From: Anisus vortex
Lineage: Eukaryota > Mollusca > Gastropoda > Planorbidae
Length of the DNA stretch: 64,000 nucleotides
NCBI GenBank assembly: GCA_949126835.1
Contig: OX421492.1
Coordinates: forward strand, 43,922,998 to 43,986,997
Direction: 5' to 3'
Below the pieces are notes generated by a model. It did no database searches, had not been told where the DNA came from, and saw only the letters and a program-made list of their open reading frames with translations. The position numbers and the translations under genes are program-made. Positions 26,001-32,770 of the stretch are shown here, piece after piece; the stretch's first letter is position 1, and each line of letters opens with the position of its first letter.

Positions 26001-29000
26001 TTTTCCCAAGTGTGTAACGAGTTGGTTGCGCCTAACAATGTTCTGCTGTTAAACACTGAAGTGAGATGGCTGTCAAGGGGAAACGTTTTAAAACGTGTTT
26101 TTGAGCTTCGTGTTTAATTGAAAACTTAAAAACAAATCAGAAAGCAAGATCACAGTTCGATGCACTTTTCGGCGACAAAAGTAAGCTTCAGAAAATAAAT
26201 TACTTGGTTGACATCTTTGCCCTCTTGAATGAGTTAAATTTATCGCTACATTGACTAAATGTAACATGCCTAAATTTTGTTTCAAAATGTTCGATCATTC
26301 CAAATGAAACTTCAGCTTTGGTATTCATAAAACATTGGATAAAAAAAAAATGTACACGTTTCGTACCTTAGGCCTATCTGCTTTCTTTGAAAAACATGAC
26401 ATTGAACCAGACAAAAGAATTACAATGATAATTTCTGTAAAAGAACACTTGCACATGCTTGCAGACGAAACATCATCGTGCTTTATAAATCTACCTGACA
26501 CACCATTTGCACTTGTCCAAAACCCATTCACGGTGAAATTTGAAGATGTTCCCCAACTCTGACATTTCAATTTTCAATTCATAACAGTAGCAAATTACGG
26601 TAATAAGTTAGCGAAGAAATTTATTTTATGGTTTTGGGTCGCCACAACCGTGAGAGGCTCGATGCATTAAGATGGTTGGAAACCACTGGTTTATAGATAT
26701 TATTATAGTAAGCTGTATAGTTTATAGACATAGTAAGTTAATAGTTTATAGACATAGTAAGTTAATAGTTTATAGACATAGTAAGCTGTATAGTTTATAG
26801 ACATAGTAAGATGTATAGTGTAAAGACATAGTAAGCTGTATAATTTATAGACATAGTAAGTTGTATACTTTATAGACATAAAAGTATGTTTATAATTTAT
26901 AGACATAGTTAGTTGTATAGTTTATAACAAAATATGACAAAAAATGTCTACCATAATGAGTTTAAAGTTATTAAGTTTAACAAAAAGTATTCCTTACATA
27001 AAGATTGATTGTATCTACTGAAGCTAATATTCTATCCCCAATGATCTGATATAATGTAACTGCACTATCCAGGCTGGATATGATCAATTCATCTTTCCTT
27101 CCATCCTCTAAACTATAGGTTACAGGAACATCATGGGGTATTAAAATCTGAGGAGAAGAAGTAATCATGGATCGTATTCAACTTTATCATTTCAGCATAC
27201 AACCATTGTGTAGGCCCTATAGTCATTTTATCTATTGTGTATTGTATTTAGAACTTATAGTGATAGGCCAACTAATGTTCTGGATATATCTATACACTAG
27301 AGATACAATATCTGTTAAAAGTTACTTCAGCTAACTCTGCCTCTATACATTATTTTTCTCTTTAACTCCTTTTTAAAACGTCATATTGAGAAAATATGCC
27401 TTTCTTACGTTCACTTTTTTTTTCTTTGGAAGGTCCCTAATTTCGCCCTAAAGCACTCGGCGCCACGGGCAGCTACATAGTGACTACATTTCGCCCTAAA
27501 GCACACGGCGCCACGGGCAGCTACATAGTAACTACATACACACAATGTTACTAACATATTGTTGATATTTCCCTTCACAAAATACTTTACAGAATTGAAA
27601 TTTATTTCTTAATATATCTTAAACTAAATACATATTGAGTATATATAATATGTGTAAGCTCTTTTTCAACGCAGTTAGAAATGCTACGATTATTAAATTT
27701 TTATTATAAGCTTCCACGGGTAACACGAGCTGTCTTCATCTGGTAAATAAATATATAGAAGATAAAAGGGCCTATCAGATGACAAAGAAAACTCACATAA
27801 AATTAATACTTATAATTTGAAATTACAAAAATATAACTGTCTAATTAATATGTCCATCCTATGTTGTATCGATATGAAATATTTTCATGACTAGTTTAAG
27901 TTAACTCGCTCACCTGGGCACTCAAGATAGTCTCTAGTCTAATGCCATAGTCTTGTATTGTTTTGCATTTCTCCAGTACCTTTCCTTGATATTTTAGTGC
28001 TACTTGCTGACTTTTAACTTTCTCTTGTTGTGCTACTTGATCACACAATGCTTGTACTGTGTCATACATGGACACATTAAACTGTGTAGTTTTTCCTGTG
28101 TTCATTTTGATGTATACATCTGTACATATGGACGCCATCTCTTGCATATGATCCTCTGACCTATAGGATTATCTACTTCTCATTAAAATATAGTTATGTC
28201 AAAGTGGAAACAATGAAATAATTAAGTAATGGTTTAAGTTGAATAAATGAATATAGGCCTATATCAGTCTGATTGTCTGTGGTATAGTCTCTTAAAAAAA
28301 GGAGTTGAAGATTAGAATGGTAAATTGCATCAATTATAGATACATAATAAACTAAGGCAAGAGTGAGTTTATTAATAAATAGTTAAGCTATAGGCCAATA
28401 TGCATAATAATAAGTATGTCAATAGTGTGTATTTGCCTAATATAGGAGTTATTATATGCCAAACGTTACAGGTTAAAGGCCTAGATATAAGGCCATATTG
28501 TCAGAAATTCTTGCAGCTAGAATGAAAGTATGCCAACATTTTTCAGTATATTTTCAACTTTGAAATAGAGATACCATGGTTTAGCCTAGGCCCTTAGTCT
28601 AGTCCAGGGATGCGCAGCAATAGGCATATATATAAGCATCATTTCTCGTCATTGGGCATTTTAGGCTTATGTAAGCCTAACGAAATTTGATGCAACAAAA
28701 TGGGCCACACATACTGAACATATACTAACATAAGTAATACAACGAATGTTTTTAAATGCTGTTGAATGCGATGTGGAAGAGAGAACACTAAATGGCTTGA
28801 ATGGCCGTATTGTAGCCCACAGGTCGCCTGGTGCACACCCCTGATCTAGATATGTTTTTACTTTCTTGACACACGCACGCACACAAACTGTGTGTTTTAC
28901 CACACAGTGGTGTTTATCACAGTAATAGGCCTAACCTATATATATATAGACCTATATATTGCGTGAAACTGATTTACAAAAGTATCTAATTATTTTTGCA

Positions 29001-32000
29001 TTTTTATAATCCTCATTAAGACACCTAAACAAAATAATTAAATCTAATAATCTACCTTTAGTAGTTTGAAATCCTAATGTAGTACAATAAAATATTTCCA
29101 ATTAATTTAAGCCCAAGAATACTTTCATATATAGTTTTAAATGTGATGCGCTAAAAATAAAAGCCAATCAGAATATTTCTATTCTTAGAGGCCGACTCAA
29201 AGATAATTCTAAATATATCCGCTCCCTTGTTCTCGTTCTATTTCCCTCTTTAACCTAGTGAAGCGTGGTGAAACAGGCATATAAATATCATATAATAATT
29301 GAATCGTTCATGTTTTTATTGACAAAATAATAAAAGCTAAGGGGACGTCCATTAATTACGTCAACAATTTTTAGGCAATTTTTTCTTTCCTTGTCAACAA
29401 TAATTGTCAAACTTTCAGAGGCCCCCCCCCCCATATAATTACGTCAACAATTTTTAGGCAATTTTTTCTTTCCTTGTCAACAATAATTGTCAAACTTTCA
29501 AAGGACTCCCCCCCCCCCATATAATTATGTTAACAAATTGTTACAACCCCCATCCTCAATATTAACTTACAAAATTTTATACACTGGATTTTATGTTTAA
29601 AATAGAATTTAGATTGAACAGTTTATAATTAATTTCAATACGTGTTAAAACTTGCTTAGCATATTTCAAATTGACTATAACTCTCAAAGGTGTAGTCATG
29701 ATCGGAGAGTGTAACAAGGTAACAAGCCCAGGATTTTAACAATATTTCTTTATTTTTATTAGAAATTTTTAATGAATCTAATTGTATGCTTCATTATTGA
29801 TATTTTGATACAATGTTAATTGTTCATTTATGGGGAAACTTTGCACAAGTTGTGAATTAGCCTACTTTTTCCACTAGATCTATATGTTCACTATTCCCAC
29901 TTGCATCATTTCCCGCAGTTTATTCAAATCATTGAATTCCCTCTCATTGCACTTTTTGCCACCACCACCTTGCAATTCTGGCTACGACTTTCATTAATAT
30001 AATTTTTATCATTTTTACCTTACACAATACTTTCCAGAAAATTAGAAATTAGAAATTAATGCTTAGAAATTATGAAATAGATTTATTGAATCAACTTCAT
30101 TTTAACGTTTCGCCTCCTGCTTGAATCAGTTCTGCTGGTATGTTGTCTACTCCTGCTGCTCTCCCTTTCTTCGGTGATTTCACTGCTGCCTCAACTTCAT
30201 CTCGAAGAATGGGGAGAATTTCTTCCCCTTCTCTATTCTGTGGACATGCTAGAACTGAGGGGTCTCCATGTGTGGTTGTACAGGTCAGAGCAGTATTCTG
30301 TCCATCTATCCAGGACGTCACGCGCTACATAGGCCTGATTTGCTTTGGATCGCAGAAATTTTGGGCTGTTAAACTCTTGTCAGCTGTTTCAATGTTTGGT
30401 AGGCTTTCTTGCTGTAGTTCTTATTCAGACTGTTCTCTATTTCCTGGCATTGATCGTCTATCCCCCTTTCAGCTGTGCCCTATTCCCTCCTCCCAACAAA
30501 TACACATATAATGTGCACAATCCCCCCTTCAGCTGTGCCCTATTCCCTCCTCCCCAAAAATACACATATAATGTGCACAATCCCTCCTTTAGCTGTGCCC
30601 TATTCCCTCCTCCCCACAAATACACATATAATGTGCACAATCCCCCCTTCAGCTGTGCCCTATTCCCTCCTCCCCACAAATACACATATAATGTGCACAA
30701 TCTCCCTTTCAACTGTGCCCTATTCCCTCCTCCACACAAATGCACATATAATGTGCACAATCCCCCCTTCAGCTGTGCCCTATTCCCTTCTCCCCACAAA
30801 TACACATATAATGTGCACAATCCCCCCATAGCTGTGCCCTATTCCCTCCTCCCCACAAATACACATATAATGTGCACAATCCCCCCTTCAGCTGTGCCCT
30901 ATTCCCTCCTCCCCACAAACACACATATTATAATGTGCACAATCCGTCTTCAGCTGTGTCCTTTACCCCCTCCCTACAAACACACATATTATAATGTGCA
31001 CAATCCCCCCCTTCAGCTGTGTCCTTTACCCCCTCCCCACAAACAGACATATTATAATATGCACAATCCCCCCCCCCTTCAGCTGTGCCTTATCCCCCCC
31101 ACACATAATTTGCACAATCCCCCCCTTCAGCTGTGTCCTTTACCCCCTCCCCACAAACAGACATATTATAATATGCACAATCCCCCCCCCCCTTTCAGCT
31201 GTGCCTTATCCCCCCCACACATAATTTGCACAATCCCTTTTCAGCTGTGCCTTGTCCCCCCCCACATATAATTTGCACAATCCCTTTTCAGCTGTGCCTT
31301 GTCCCCCCCCCCCACATATAATTTGCACAATCCCCCCCTTCAGCTGTGCCCTATCCCTCCCCCCACAAATACACATAGTATAATTTCTATAATTTGAACA
31401 ATCCCCCTTCAGCTGTGCCTTATCCTGCCCCCCCCCATATATAATTTGCACAATCCCCCCTTTAGCTGTGCCTTATCTCCCCACATATAATTTGCACAAT
31501 CCCCCCTTTAGCTGTGCCTTATCTCCCCACATATAATGTGCACAATCCCCCTTTCAGCTGTGCCTTATCTCCCCACATATAATTTGCACAATCCCCCCTT
31601 TAGCTGTGCCCTGTTCCTCCTTCCCCACAAATACACATATAATGTGCACAATCTTCCCTTCATCTGTGCCCTATAATCTTATTTATAGAAGGAGCATCTG
31701 TAATATAAAAGAATAGATAATATAAAAGTTATTCAAAATTACACAAATAAAGGTCAGAGAAGTCATTTTGGGGAATATAAAAAAAAACATTACCGATTTT
31801 TAACATATTTGAACACTGCAACAGATAATTCAATATTTCCGGGATGAATACATTTTAACCAATCGCCATGAAATTCACCAAACACACTCATAATGAGTCG
31901 ATACACAAGCTGTGAAAGTTTTAAATGTTGTTACTAATAATTTCTTGTATAATGATGTGATTAATACATGCGAAGAAAGCAATTGTTGGTAATTAAACAA

Positions 32001-32344
32001 GGAAGTCAATCCATAGTGCAAATCATACATATATAAATACCGTGAATTTGTTTATATAAAAATATAATATGTTTTATTATATATGTAGGCCTTTATGTCT
32101 GTTCTCTATAGGCCGTTTGGCCGATGGGCACAAAAGTTAAATGTATAAATTGGAAACGTCCTCCAAAAGAAATTTGTATTATATAAGCTAATTCGTTAAT
32201 TAATTTTTTAAAATATGTAAACAAACTCACGGTAATTATGTATATCGTTAGAGCCAATCCCATAAGGCAATATCTGAAAGTATTGTTAGTGTCCCACTGC
32301 TCGTTTCCTATGTGTATCATAGCCTGAGCAAAGCTTACCTTCAT
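10980..32344 (-). CDS. Gene span: membrane-anchored tandem ubiquitin-like / VWA-domain protein (13 exons, 3' end unresolved)
   Basis: Thirteen minus-strand exons join into one 531-residue open frame. They are 32344-32231, 31909-31794, 28160-27914, 27147-26998, 25322-25235, 23813-23764, 22036-21944, 17981-17866, 16420-16336, 13387-13223, 12323-12197, 11520-11369 and 11070-10980. Every junction has AG acceptor and GT donor, and phases match throughout. Domains: a hydrophobic segment at residues 25-48; ubiquitin-like folds at about 90-159 and 165-238; a VWA domain at about 265-450 with VFSFDTTGSM (metal-site DxTxS), IGVIAHGDYCD, ATSGGDSPE and ALVVIGDN; then a Gln/Lys-rich tail and a WWDVSLDSG block. 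VWA domains bind partners through a divalent metal. A role in ubiquitin-like signalling is only inference. I know no named family with this exact order. The first-exon ATG is uncertain. Confidence 0.85.
11130..11367. repeat. 40-bp minisatellite, about 6 copies, in intron 12
   Basis: The unit CTTTAAGTCATCTGATTTTA plus ATGACACATTTTTACACTTT repeats every 40 bases at 11181, 11221 and 11261. The last copy abuts the donor of exon 12, so the exon-12 donor ACACAC|CTTCTG (plus-strand view) derives from or borders a repeat unit. Confidence 0.92.
11369..11520 (-). CDS. Ubl-VWA gene exon 12
   Basis: Acceptor CTTTAG, donor AAG|GTGTGT, phase 1 in and 0 out. It encodes VCYQETDQEMLNVFEQELAA and then KSDVHQASQAMISQLKQEAF and RKENKHAISQK. 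The start VCYQ closes the VWA domain; the rest is helical and Gln/Lys-rich. Confidence 0.87.
11540..11712. repeat. 42-bp minisatellite, 4 copies, in intron 11
   Basis: The word ATAATCAATATATGAAATCA followed by TAAAATCAATGTTTAAAATG repeats every 42 bases. It begins about 20 bases from the acceptor of exon 12. The open frame through it is an artefact of the period being divisible by three. Confidence 0.93.
11713..12196. other. Intron 11, unique part
   Basis: AT-rich intron sequence without recognisable genes. It contains GGCCGTCCATAAATGAC near 11763, a word common at the ends of dispersed repeats. Confidence 0.5.
12197..12323 (-). CDS. Ubl-VWA gene exon 11
   Basis: Acceptor AACACAG|GTGTATGGCG, donor GCAG|GTAATT, phase 0 in and 1 out. 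It encodes VYGVQAGCDTESTMFYQEIA, then ELSGGCYLKLDHIDVITDMF and LA, the last strand/helix pair of the VWA fold. Its acceptor and first ~16 bases are the source of the 56-bp tandem array immediately upstream. Confidence 0.9.
12300..13140. repeat. 56-bp array made of copies of the exon 11 splice-acceptor region
   Basis: Ten units start at 12319, 12375, 12431, 12487, 12543, 12599, 12655, 12711, 12767 and 12823. About four longer, decayed units (56-77 bp) follow to 13140. Read on the minus strand, each unit carries TTACCCATTTAACAACACAG followed by GTGTATGGGGTAC. That is the exon 11 acceptor plus the first codons of exon 11 with a base change. The 12711 copy has lost the acceptor AG (ACATG). Use of any decoy acceptor would meet an in-frame TAA nine codons in. 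Confidence 0.93.
13223..13387 (-). CDS. Ubl-VWA gene exon 10
   Basis: Acceptor ACAG|TGTTATG, donor AAA|GTACAT, phase 0 both ends. It encodes CYELILKKAQLLDWSEDSAK, then ALVVIGDNHPHPPSYTDQGL and RWHDDLDILTGMGIK, a VWA strand ending in the third metal-site loop (IGDN). Confidence 0.92.
13620..14368 (+). mobile_element. hAT transposon deletion derivative
   Basis: Inverted ends CTAGGGTTGCCAGACGTCCG (left) and TATATGGCAACCCT (right) match the TAGGGTTGCCA termini of a widespread hAT group. The 8-base flank AGTGGCAG occurs on both sides (13612-13619 and 14369-14376), the expected hAT target duplication. Only the C-terminal part of the transposase remains (13904-14089). Confidence 0.8.
13904..14089 (+). 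pseudogene. hAT transposase C-terminal (dimerisation) fragment
   Basis: The 61 open codons MFSLINAQWKRERNRLSVNS to EKYVV resemble the conserved C-terminus of hAT transposases (FSLMNAQWxxxRNRLSV, then FYDF). No catalytic domain is left. It lies inside a 749-bp element with intact ends, antisense in an intron of the Ubl-VWA gene. Confidence 0.75.
14369..14567. repeat. 22-bp minisatellite, 9 copies, next to a hAT insertion
   Basis: The unit AGTGGCAGCAGTATAGCGAC+CT is repeated nine times with one variant (AGCAACC). The unit begins with the 8-base target duplication of the adjacent hAT element; only a single copy of that octamer lies on the element's other side. Confidence 0.95.
14568..15862. mobile_element. 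Candidate transposon with GGCGTAGCCA inverted ends enclosing a satellite
   Basis: TAGGCGTAGCCACGAGG at 14570 and GAAATTCTGGCTTCGCCATTG at 15838-15858 form imperfect inverted ends (GGCGWAGCCA), with G/C-rich tracts just inside. The interior is AT-rich, then a 36-bp array. No coding capacity and no clear target duplication were found, so the class is unknown. Confidence 0.4.
15125..15812. repeat. 36-bp satellite, about 19 copies, open on both strands
   Basis: The unit AACKTGCCTCCCTACCTCTA plus ACTTGCACTTTTGTTT has a G/T alternation at the fourth base. Because 36 is divisible by three and the unit lacks stops in two frames, about 225 codons are open on each strand. There are no flanking gene features, so I treat both as artefacts. 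Confidence 0.95.
15863..16335. other. Intron 9, unique part
   Basis: Moderately AT-rich, non-repetitive intron sequence with no recognisable gene or element. Confidence 0.5.
16336..16420 (-). CDS. Ubl-VWA gene exon 9
   Basis: Acceptor CCCAATAG, donor GAG|GTAGGG, phase 2 in and 0 out. It encodes FTDLTSNVNELVNFALNVPA and then TSGGDSPE. The TSGGDSPE loop supplies the VWA metal-site threonine and joins directly to CYEL in exon 10, as in related VWA domains. Confidence 0.9.
16705..17634. repeat. 22-bp minisatellite of two palindromes, about 42 copies
   Basis: The unit TATGTAGGCCTATCTACATG+TA contains the perfect palindromes TAGGCCTA and TACATGTA. A cluster of 24-base units (ATATATG or ATGTGTAGG) lies at the left end, and TATAGGCCCTATG variants occur at 17036 and 17353, about 317 bases apart, suggesting block duplication. 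It lies in intron 8. Confidence 0.96.
17866..17981 (-). CDS. Ubl-VWA gene exon 8
   Basis: Acceptor ATTTCAG, donor AAG|GTGAGT, phase 0 in and 2 out. It encodes VREKLGVSCNRLIQDIPNIR and then IGVIAHGDYCDSVSNYALR, the second strand of the VWA fold (RIGVIAHGDYCD is highly characteristic). Confidence 0.93.
18000..18690. other. Intron 7, unique part
   Basis: No gene seen. It includes a poly(C) tract near 18592 and scattered low-complexity runs. Confidence 0.45.
18700..18815 (+). mobile_element. LINE 3' tail (same family as 10.75-10.9 kb)
   Basis: ACCAGGAAAATCAGTAACTT, then CATTTAAAACAC, GACTAGACTCGG and AATAATCTTCTTTAAG parallel the tail of the LINE at 10790-10890 block by block. The hairpin has decayed (CTTCTTTAAGGGGG). 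Confidence 0.6.
18828..21598. repeat. 39-bp satellite, about 71 copies, open on both strands
   Basis: The unit TCTATACACTATCTGCCTGT followed by CCAAGTCTGGTCTAGTCTC repeats every 39 bases. Variants CCAAATC, GATCAAGTC and CATGTCAAAG are interspersed, and a few units lack 5-7 bases. Thirteen-codon periodicity leaves frames of more than 200 codons open on both strands (RETRPDLDRQIVY on minus, SKSGLVSLYTICL on plus). It fills most of intron 7. Confidence 0.97.
21599..21943. other. Intron 7 remainder
   Basis: A poly(C) tract at 21749 and a CT microsatellite near 21867; no gene seen. Confidence 0.5.
21944..22036 (-). CDS. Ubl-VWA gene exon 7 (VWA metal-site exon)
   Basis: Acceptor TTTTTCAG, donor ACT|GTAAGT, phase 0 both ends. 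It encodes MIMSSFDARTKQVEVVFSFD and then TTGSMYCYLET. VVFSFDTTGSM is the first VWA strand with the MIDAS motif DxTxS, which binds the metal ion. Confidence 0.94.
22318..23190. repeat. 23-bp minisatellite, about 38 copies, with a 343-bp block duplication
   Basis: The unit is GATGGGATAAACATAGACTT+AGT. Three private variants (GGCTTAATGTTGGG, CTTATTATGGG and CATCGAC) each occur twice in the same order, about 343 bases apart, so half of the array is a segmental copy of the other half. It lies in intron 6. Confidence 0.96.
23191..23763. other. Intron 6, unique part
   Basis: A 115-codon plus-strand frame here is phenylalanine- and leucine-rich, antisense to the gene, and shows no family resemblance. 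I do not call it a gene. Confidence 0.5.
23764..23813 (-). CDS. Ubl-VWA gene exon 6
   Basis: A 50-base exon; acceptor TTTCCAG, donor CAG|GTCAAT (a weaker donor), phase 1 in and 0 out. It encodes the linker KTTPNGVEEIDETIKQ between the second ubiquitin-like fold and the VWA domain. It is supported mainly by phase agreement on both sides. Confidence 0.72.
24085..24385. repeat. About 15-bp GAGCAGGTGAACTTCA minisatellite, about 20 copies
   Basis: Imperfect copies of GAACTTCAGAGCAGGT repeat with A/G variants. It ends where the plus-strand RTE-like LINE remnant begins. Confidence 0.88.
24417..24990 (+). mobile_element. RTE-like LINE remnant, internally deleted
   Basis: Plus-strand translation in shifting frames gives HPQHQRDLYHVFIEF, KKAFDRVWYVA (the reverse-transcriptase DFKKAFD region), then INANLIKIIKILYNN. 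After a gap it gives EIRRFSKIRNIS and finally KRGRQKRRW-like residues with KELSGLPFINSQRLVASDNE. These are the start of the polymerase palm and the extreme C-terminus of one protein type, so the central catalytic YADD region is deleted. Several stops and frameshifts are present. Confidence 0.75.
25235..25322 (-). CDS. Ubl-VWA gene exon 5
   Basis: Acceptor TTAAAAG, donor CAAG|GTAAAT, phase 0 in and 1 out. It encodes VNDRLIPKSSCTVENVGLVT and then GCNVKVTFQ, the second half of the second ubiquitin-like fold (strands 3-5, LxVNDRLIPKSS then GLVTGCNVKVTF). Confidence 0.87.
25502..26688 (+). mobile_element. hAT transposon (ZBED5/SCAND3-like) deletion derivative
   Basis: Left end AAGCGGTTTCCAACCTGTTG and right end GATGGTTGGAAACCACTG are hAT-type inverted ends (CAGTGGTTTCCAACC). 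The flanks GTTTAACG and GTTTATAG are a decayed 8-base target duplication. The interior carries transposase fragments on the plus strand (25840-26565). The element is antisense within intron 4 of the Ubl-VWA gene. Confidence 0.8.
25840..26565 (+). pseudogene. hAT transposase pseudogene, ZBED5/SCAND3-like
   Basis: Plus-strand pieces read MIHREILTTNTLPQELQEVM, then LLLNTEVRWLSRGNVLKRVF and ELRV, and later FEKHDIEPDKRITMI and FALVQNPFTVKFEDVPQ. CxxHREAL..LPxEL and EVRWLSRGxVLxRVFELR are hallmarks of this hAT transposase group. Stops and frameshifts separate the pieces, and the N-terminal zinc finger and first catalytic aspartate region are missing. Confidence 0.8.
26700..26930. repeat. About 25-bp minisatellite, about 9 copies
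   Basis: The unit AGCTGTATAGTTTATAGACA+TAGTA repeats with small length changes. It starts at the right flank of the hAT element, whose target duplication (GTTTATAG) is part of the unit. Confidence 0.88.
26998..27147 (-). CDS. Ubl-VWA gene exon 4
   Basis: Acceptor TCCTCAG, donor TAT|GTAAGG, phase 0 both ends. It encodes ILIPHDVPVTYSLEDGRKDE, then LIISSLDSAVTLYQIIGDRI and LASVDTINLY, the first half of the second ubiquitin-like fold. Confidence 0.88.
27432..27540. repeat. Two tandem copies of a 50-bp GC-rich unit
   Basis: ATTTCGCCCTAAAGCACNCG followed by GCGCCACGGGCAGCTACATA occurs twice in tandem. It looks like a fragment of a dispersed repeat that duplicated locally. Confidence 0.8.
27914..28160 (-). 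CDS. Ubl-VWA gene exon 3 (first ubiquitin-like fold)
   Basis: Acceptor CCTATAG, donor CCAG|GTGAGC, phase 2 in and 0 out. It encodes SEDHMQEMASICTDVYIKMN, then TGKTTQFNVSMYDTVQALCD, QVAQQEKVKSQQVALKYQGK and VLEKCKTIQDYGIRLETILS, ending AQ. The pattern (strand, strand, helix, then LKYQGKVLEKCKTIQDYGI) matches the ubiquitin fold. The C-terminal diglycine is absent, so it is not a conjugatable ubiquitin. Confidence 0.93.
28161..28604. other. Intron 2, part
   Basis: AT-rich with several AGGCCTATA words; nothing recognisable. Confidence 0.45.
28605..28843. mobile_element. hAT-type MITE, 239 bp
   Basis: Left end CAGGGATGCGCAGCA and right end TGGTGCACACCCCTG give CAGGGRTGYGCA inverted ends. The flanks GTCTAGTC and ATCTAGAT share TCTAG, a possible eroded 8-base duplication. 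It has no coding capacity. Confidence 0.6.
29341..29525. repeat. Two tandem copies of an approximately 85-bp repeat with poly(C) end
   Basis: ATTACGTCAACAATTTTTAG, then GCAATTTTTTCTTTCCTTGT and CAACAATAATTGTCAAACTT followed by a C tract, occurs twice. The preceding GGGGACGTCCATTAATTACG resembles the terminus of a widespread DNA-transposon-derived repeat. Confidence 0.75.
29526..30096. other. Intron 2, AT-rich part
   Basis: No gene or element recognised; AT-rich with short low-complexity runs. Confidence 0.45.
30100..30470 (-). mobile_element. RTE-like LINE fragment, region before the reverse-transcriptase palm
   Basis: A minus-strand frame reads LPILRDEVEAAVKSPKKGRA and then AGVDNIPAELIQAGGETLK, the block just before the polymerase fingers (typically VExAIxxLKxGKSPGxDNIPAE). 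Upstream in another frame is LDRWTEYCSDLYN, typical of the same proteins. One frameshift and truncation at both ends make it inactive. The right end abuts the 60-bp array. Confidence 0.82.
30462..31668. repeat. 60-bp minisatellite shrinking to about 35 bp, about 24 copies
   Basis: The unit CCCCCTTCAGCTGTGCCCTA, then TTCCCTCCTCCCCACAAATA and CACATATAATGTGCACAAT, is regular from 30462 to 30950. Copies then diverge and lose the middle part, becoming about 35-45 bases (TTCAGCTGTGCCTTAT..ATAATTTGCACAATC). It sits in intron 2. Long frames on both strands are artefacts. Confidence 0.95.
31672..31710 (+). mobile_element. Short LINE tail
   Basis: AATCTTATTTATAGAAGGAG plus CATCTGTAATATAA matches the hairpin tail of the LINE family seen at 10.9 kb. 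Only about 40 bases remain. Confidence 0.5.
31794..31909 (-). CDS. Ubl-VWA gene exon 2
   Basis: Acceptor TTTCACAG, donor ATCG|GTAATG, phase 0 in and 2 out. It encodes LVYRLIMSVFGEFHGDWLKC and then IHPGNIELSVAVFKYVKN. The first ten residues continue the hydrophobic stretch of exon 1. Both flanking phases fit, the main support for linking this exon to the gene. Confidence 0.75.
32231..32344 (-). CDS. Ubl-VWA gene exon 1 (candidate first coding exon)
   Basis: ATG at 32344-32342; donor ACC|GTGAGT, phase 0 out. It encodes MKVSFAQAMIHIGNEQWDTN and then NTFRYCLMGLALTIYIIT. With exon 2 it gives a roughly 24-residue hydrophobic segment (YCLMGLALTIYIITLVYRLI), a likely signal anchor. Alternatives: translation may start at the second ATG (MIHIGNEQ), and AAG|GTAAGC plus a TTTCAG inside the exon could form a small intron. 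Confidence 0.6.
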
Positions 32345-32770
32345 AATGACATTAGTATTTGCGAACCATTTACTGAATTGTTTTGTGCGATTCCAATGAT
32401 CTATTTTAAAGTATTAACTTCTGATTTTAGGTTTTGAAAAAATCATGTGCCATCAAAATGAAAACTTTACAAAGAAATATCGATTATCGTTTAACAACCC
32501 TAAATATGAGGTCTTGTTCTTTATTAGTATGACTCTCTTTATACTTCATAGTTTTATTGCTATAGCCTAACTTACTTTCTTACAGGTAGAAATCACTATT
32601 TATTAAATGCTATATCTGAGACTTATAAGCCTTTTAATTAACGAGGATCTCCGTCAAGTTATTATAATTTCAGCATATCTATGTATATATAATAGAAAAC
32701 TTGTACTATTGTGCAAAACGTGATATTATTCCGGCGTAATATCAGAGTATAATTTAAACAGTGTCCATAA
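32345..32770. promoter_or_regulatory. Putative upstream region of the Ubl-VWA gene
   Basis: The 426 bases upstream of the candidate start are AT-rich and non-repetitive. No convincing TATA box or initiator could be picked out; the promoter assignment rests only on position. Confidence 0.25.

Noticed and set aside
28639..28903. 65- and 78-codon minus-strand frames
   Set aside because: They lie inside a non-coding hAT MITE and its flank.
30345..31271. 308-codon proline-rich plus-strand frame
   Set aside because: It is the 60-bp minisatellite read in an open frame, starting in antisense LINE sequence.
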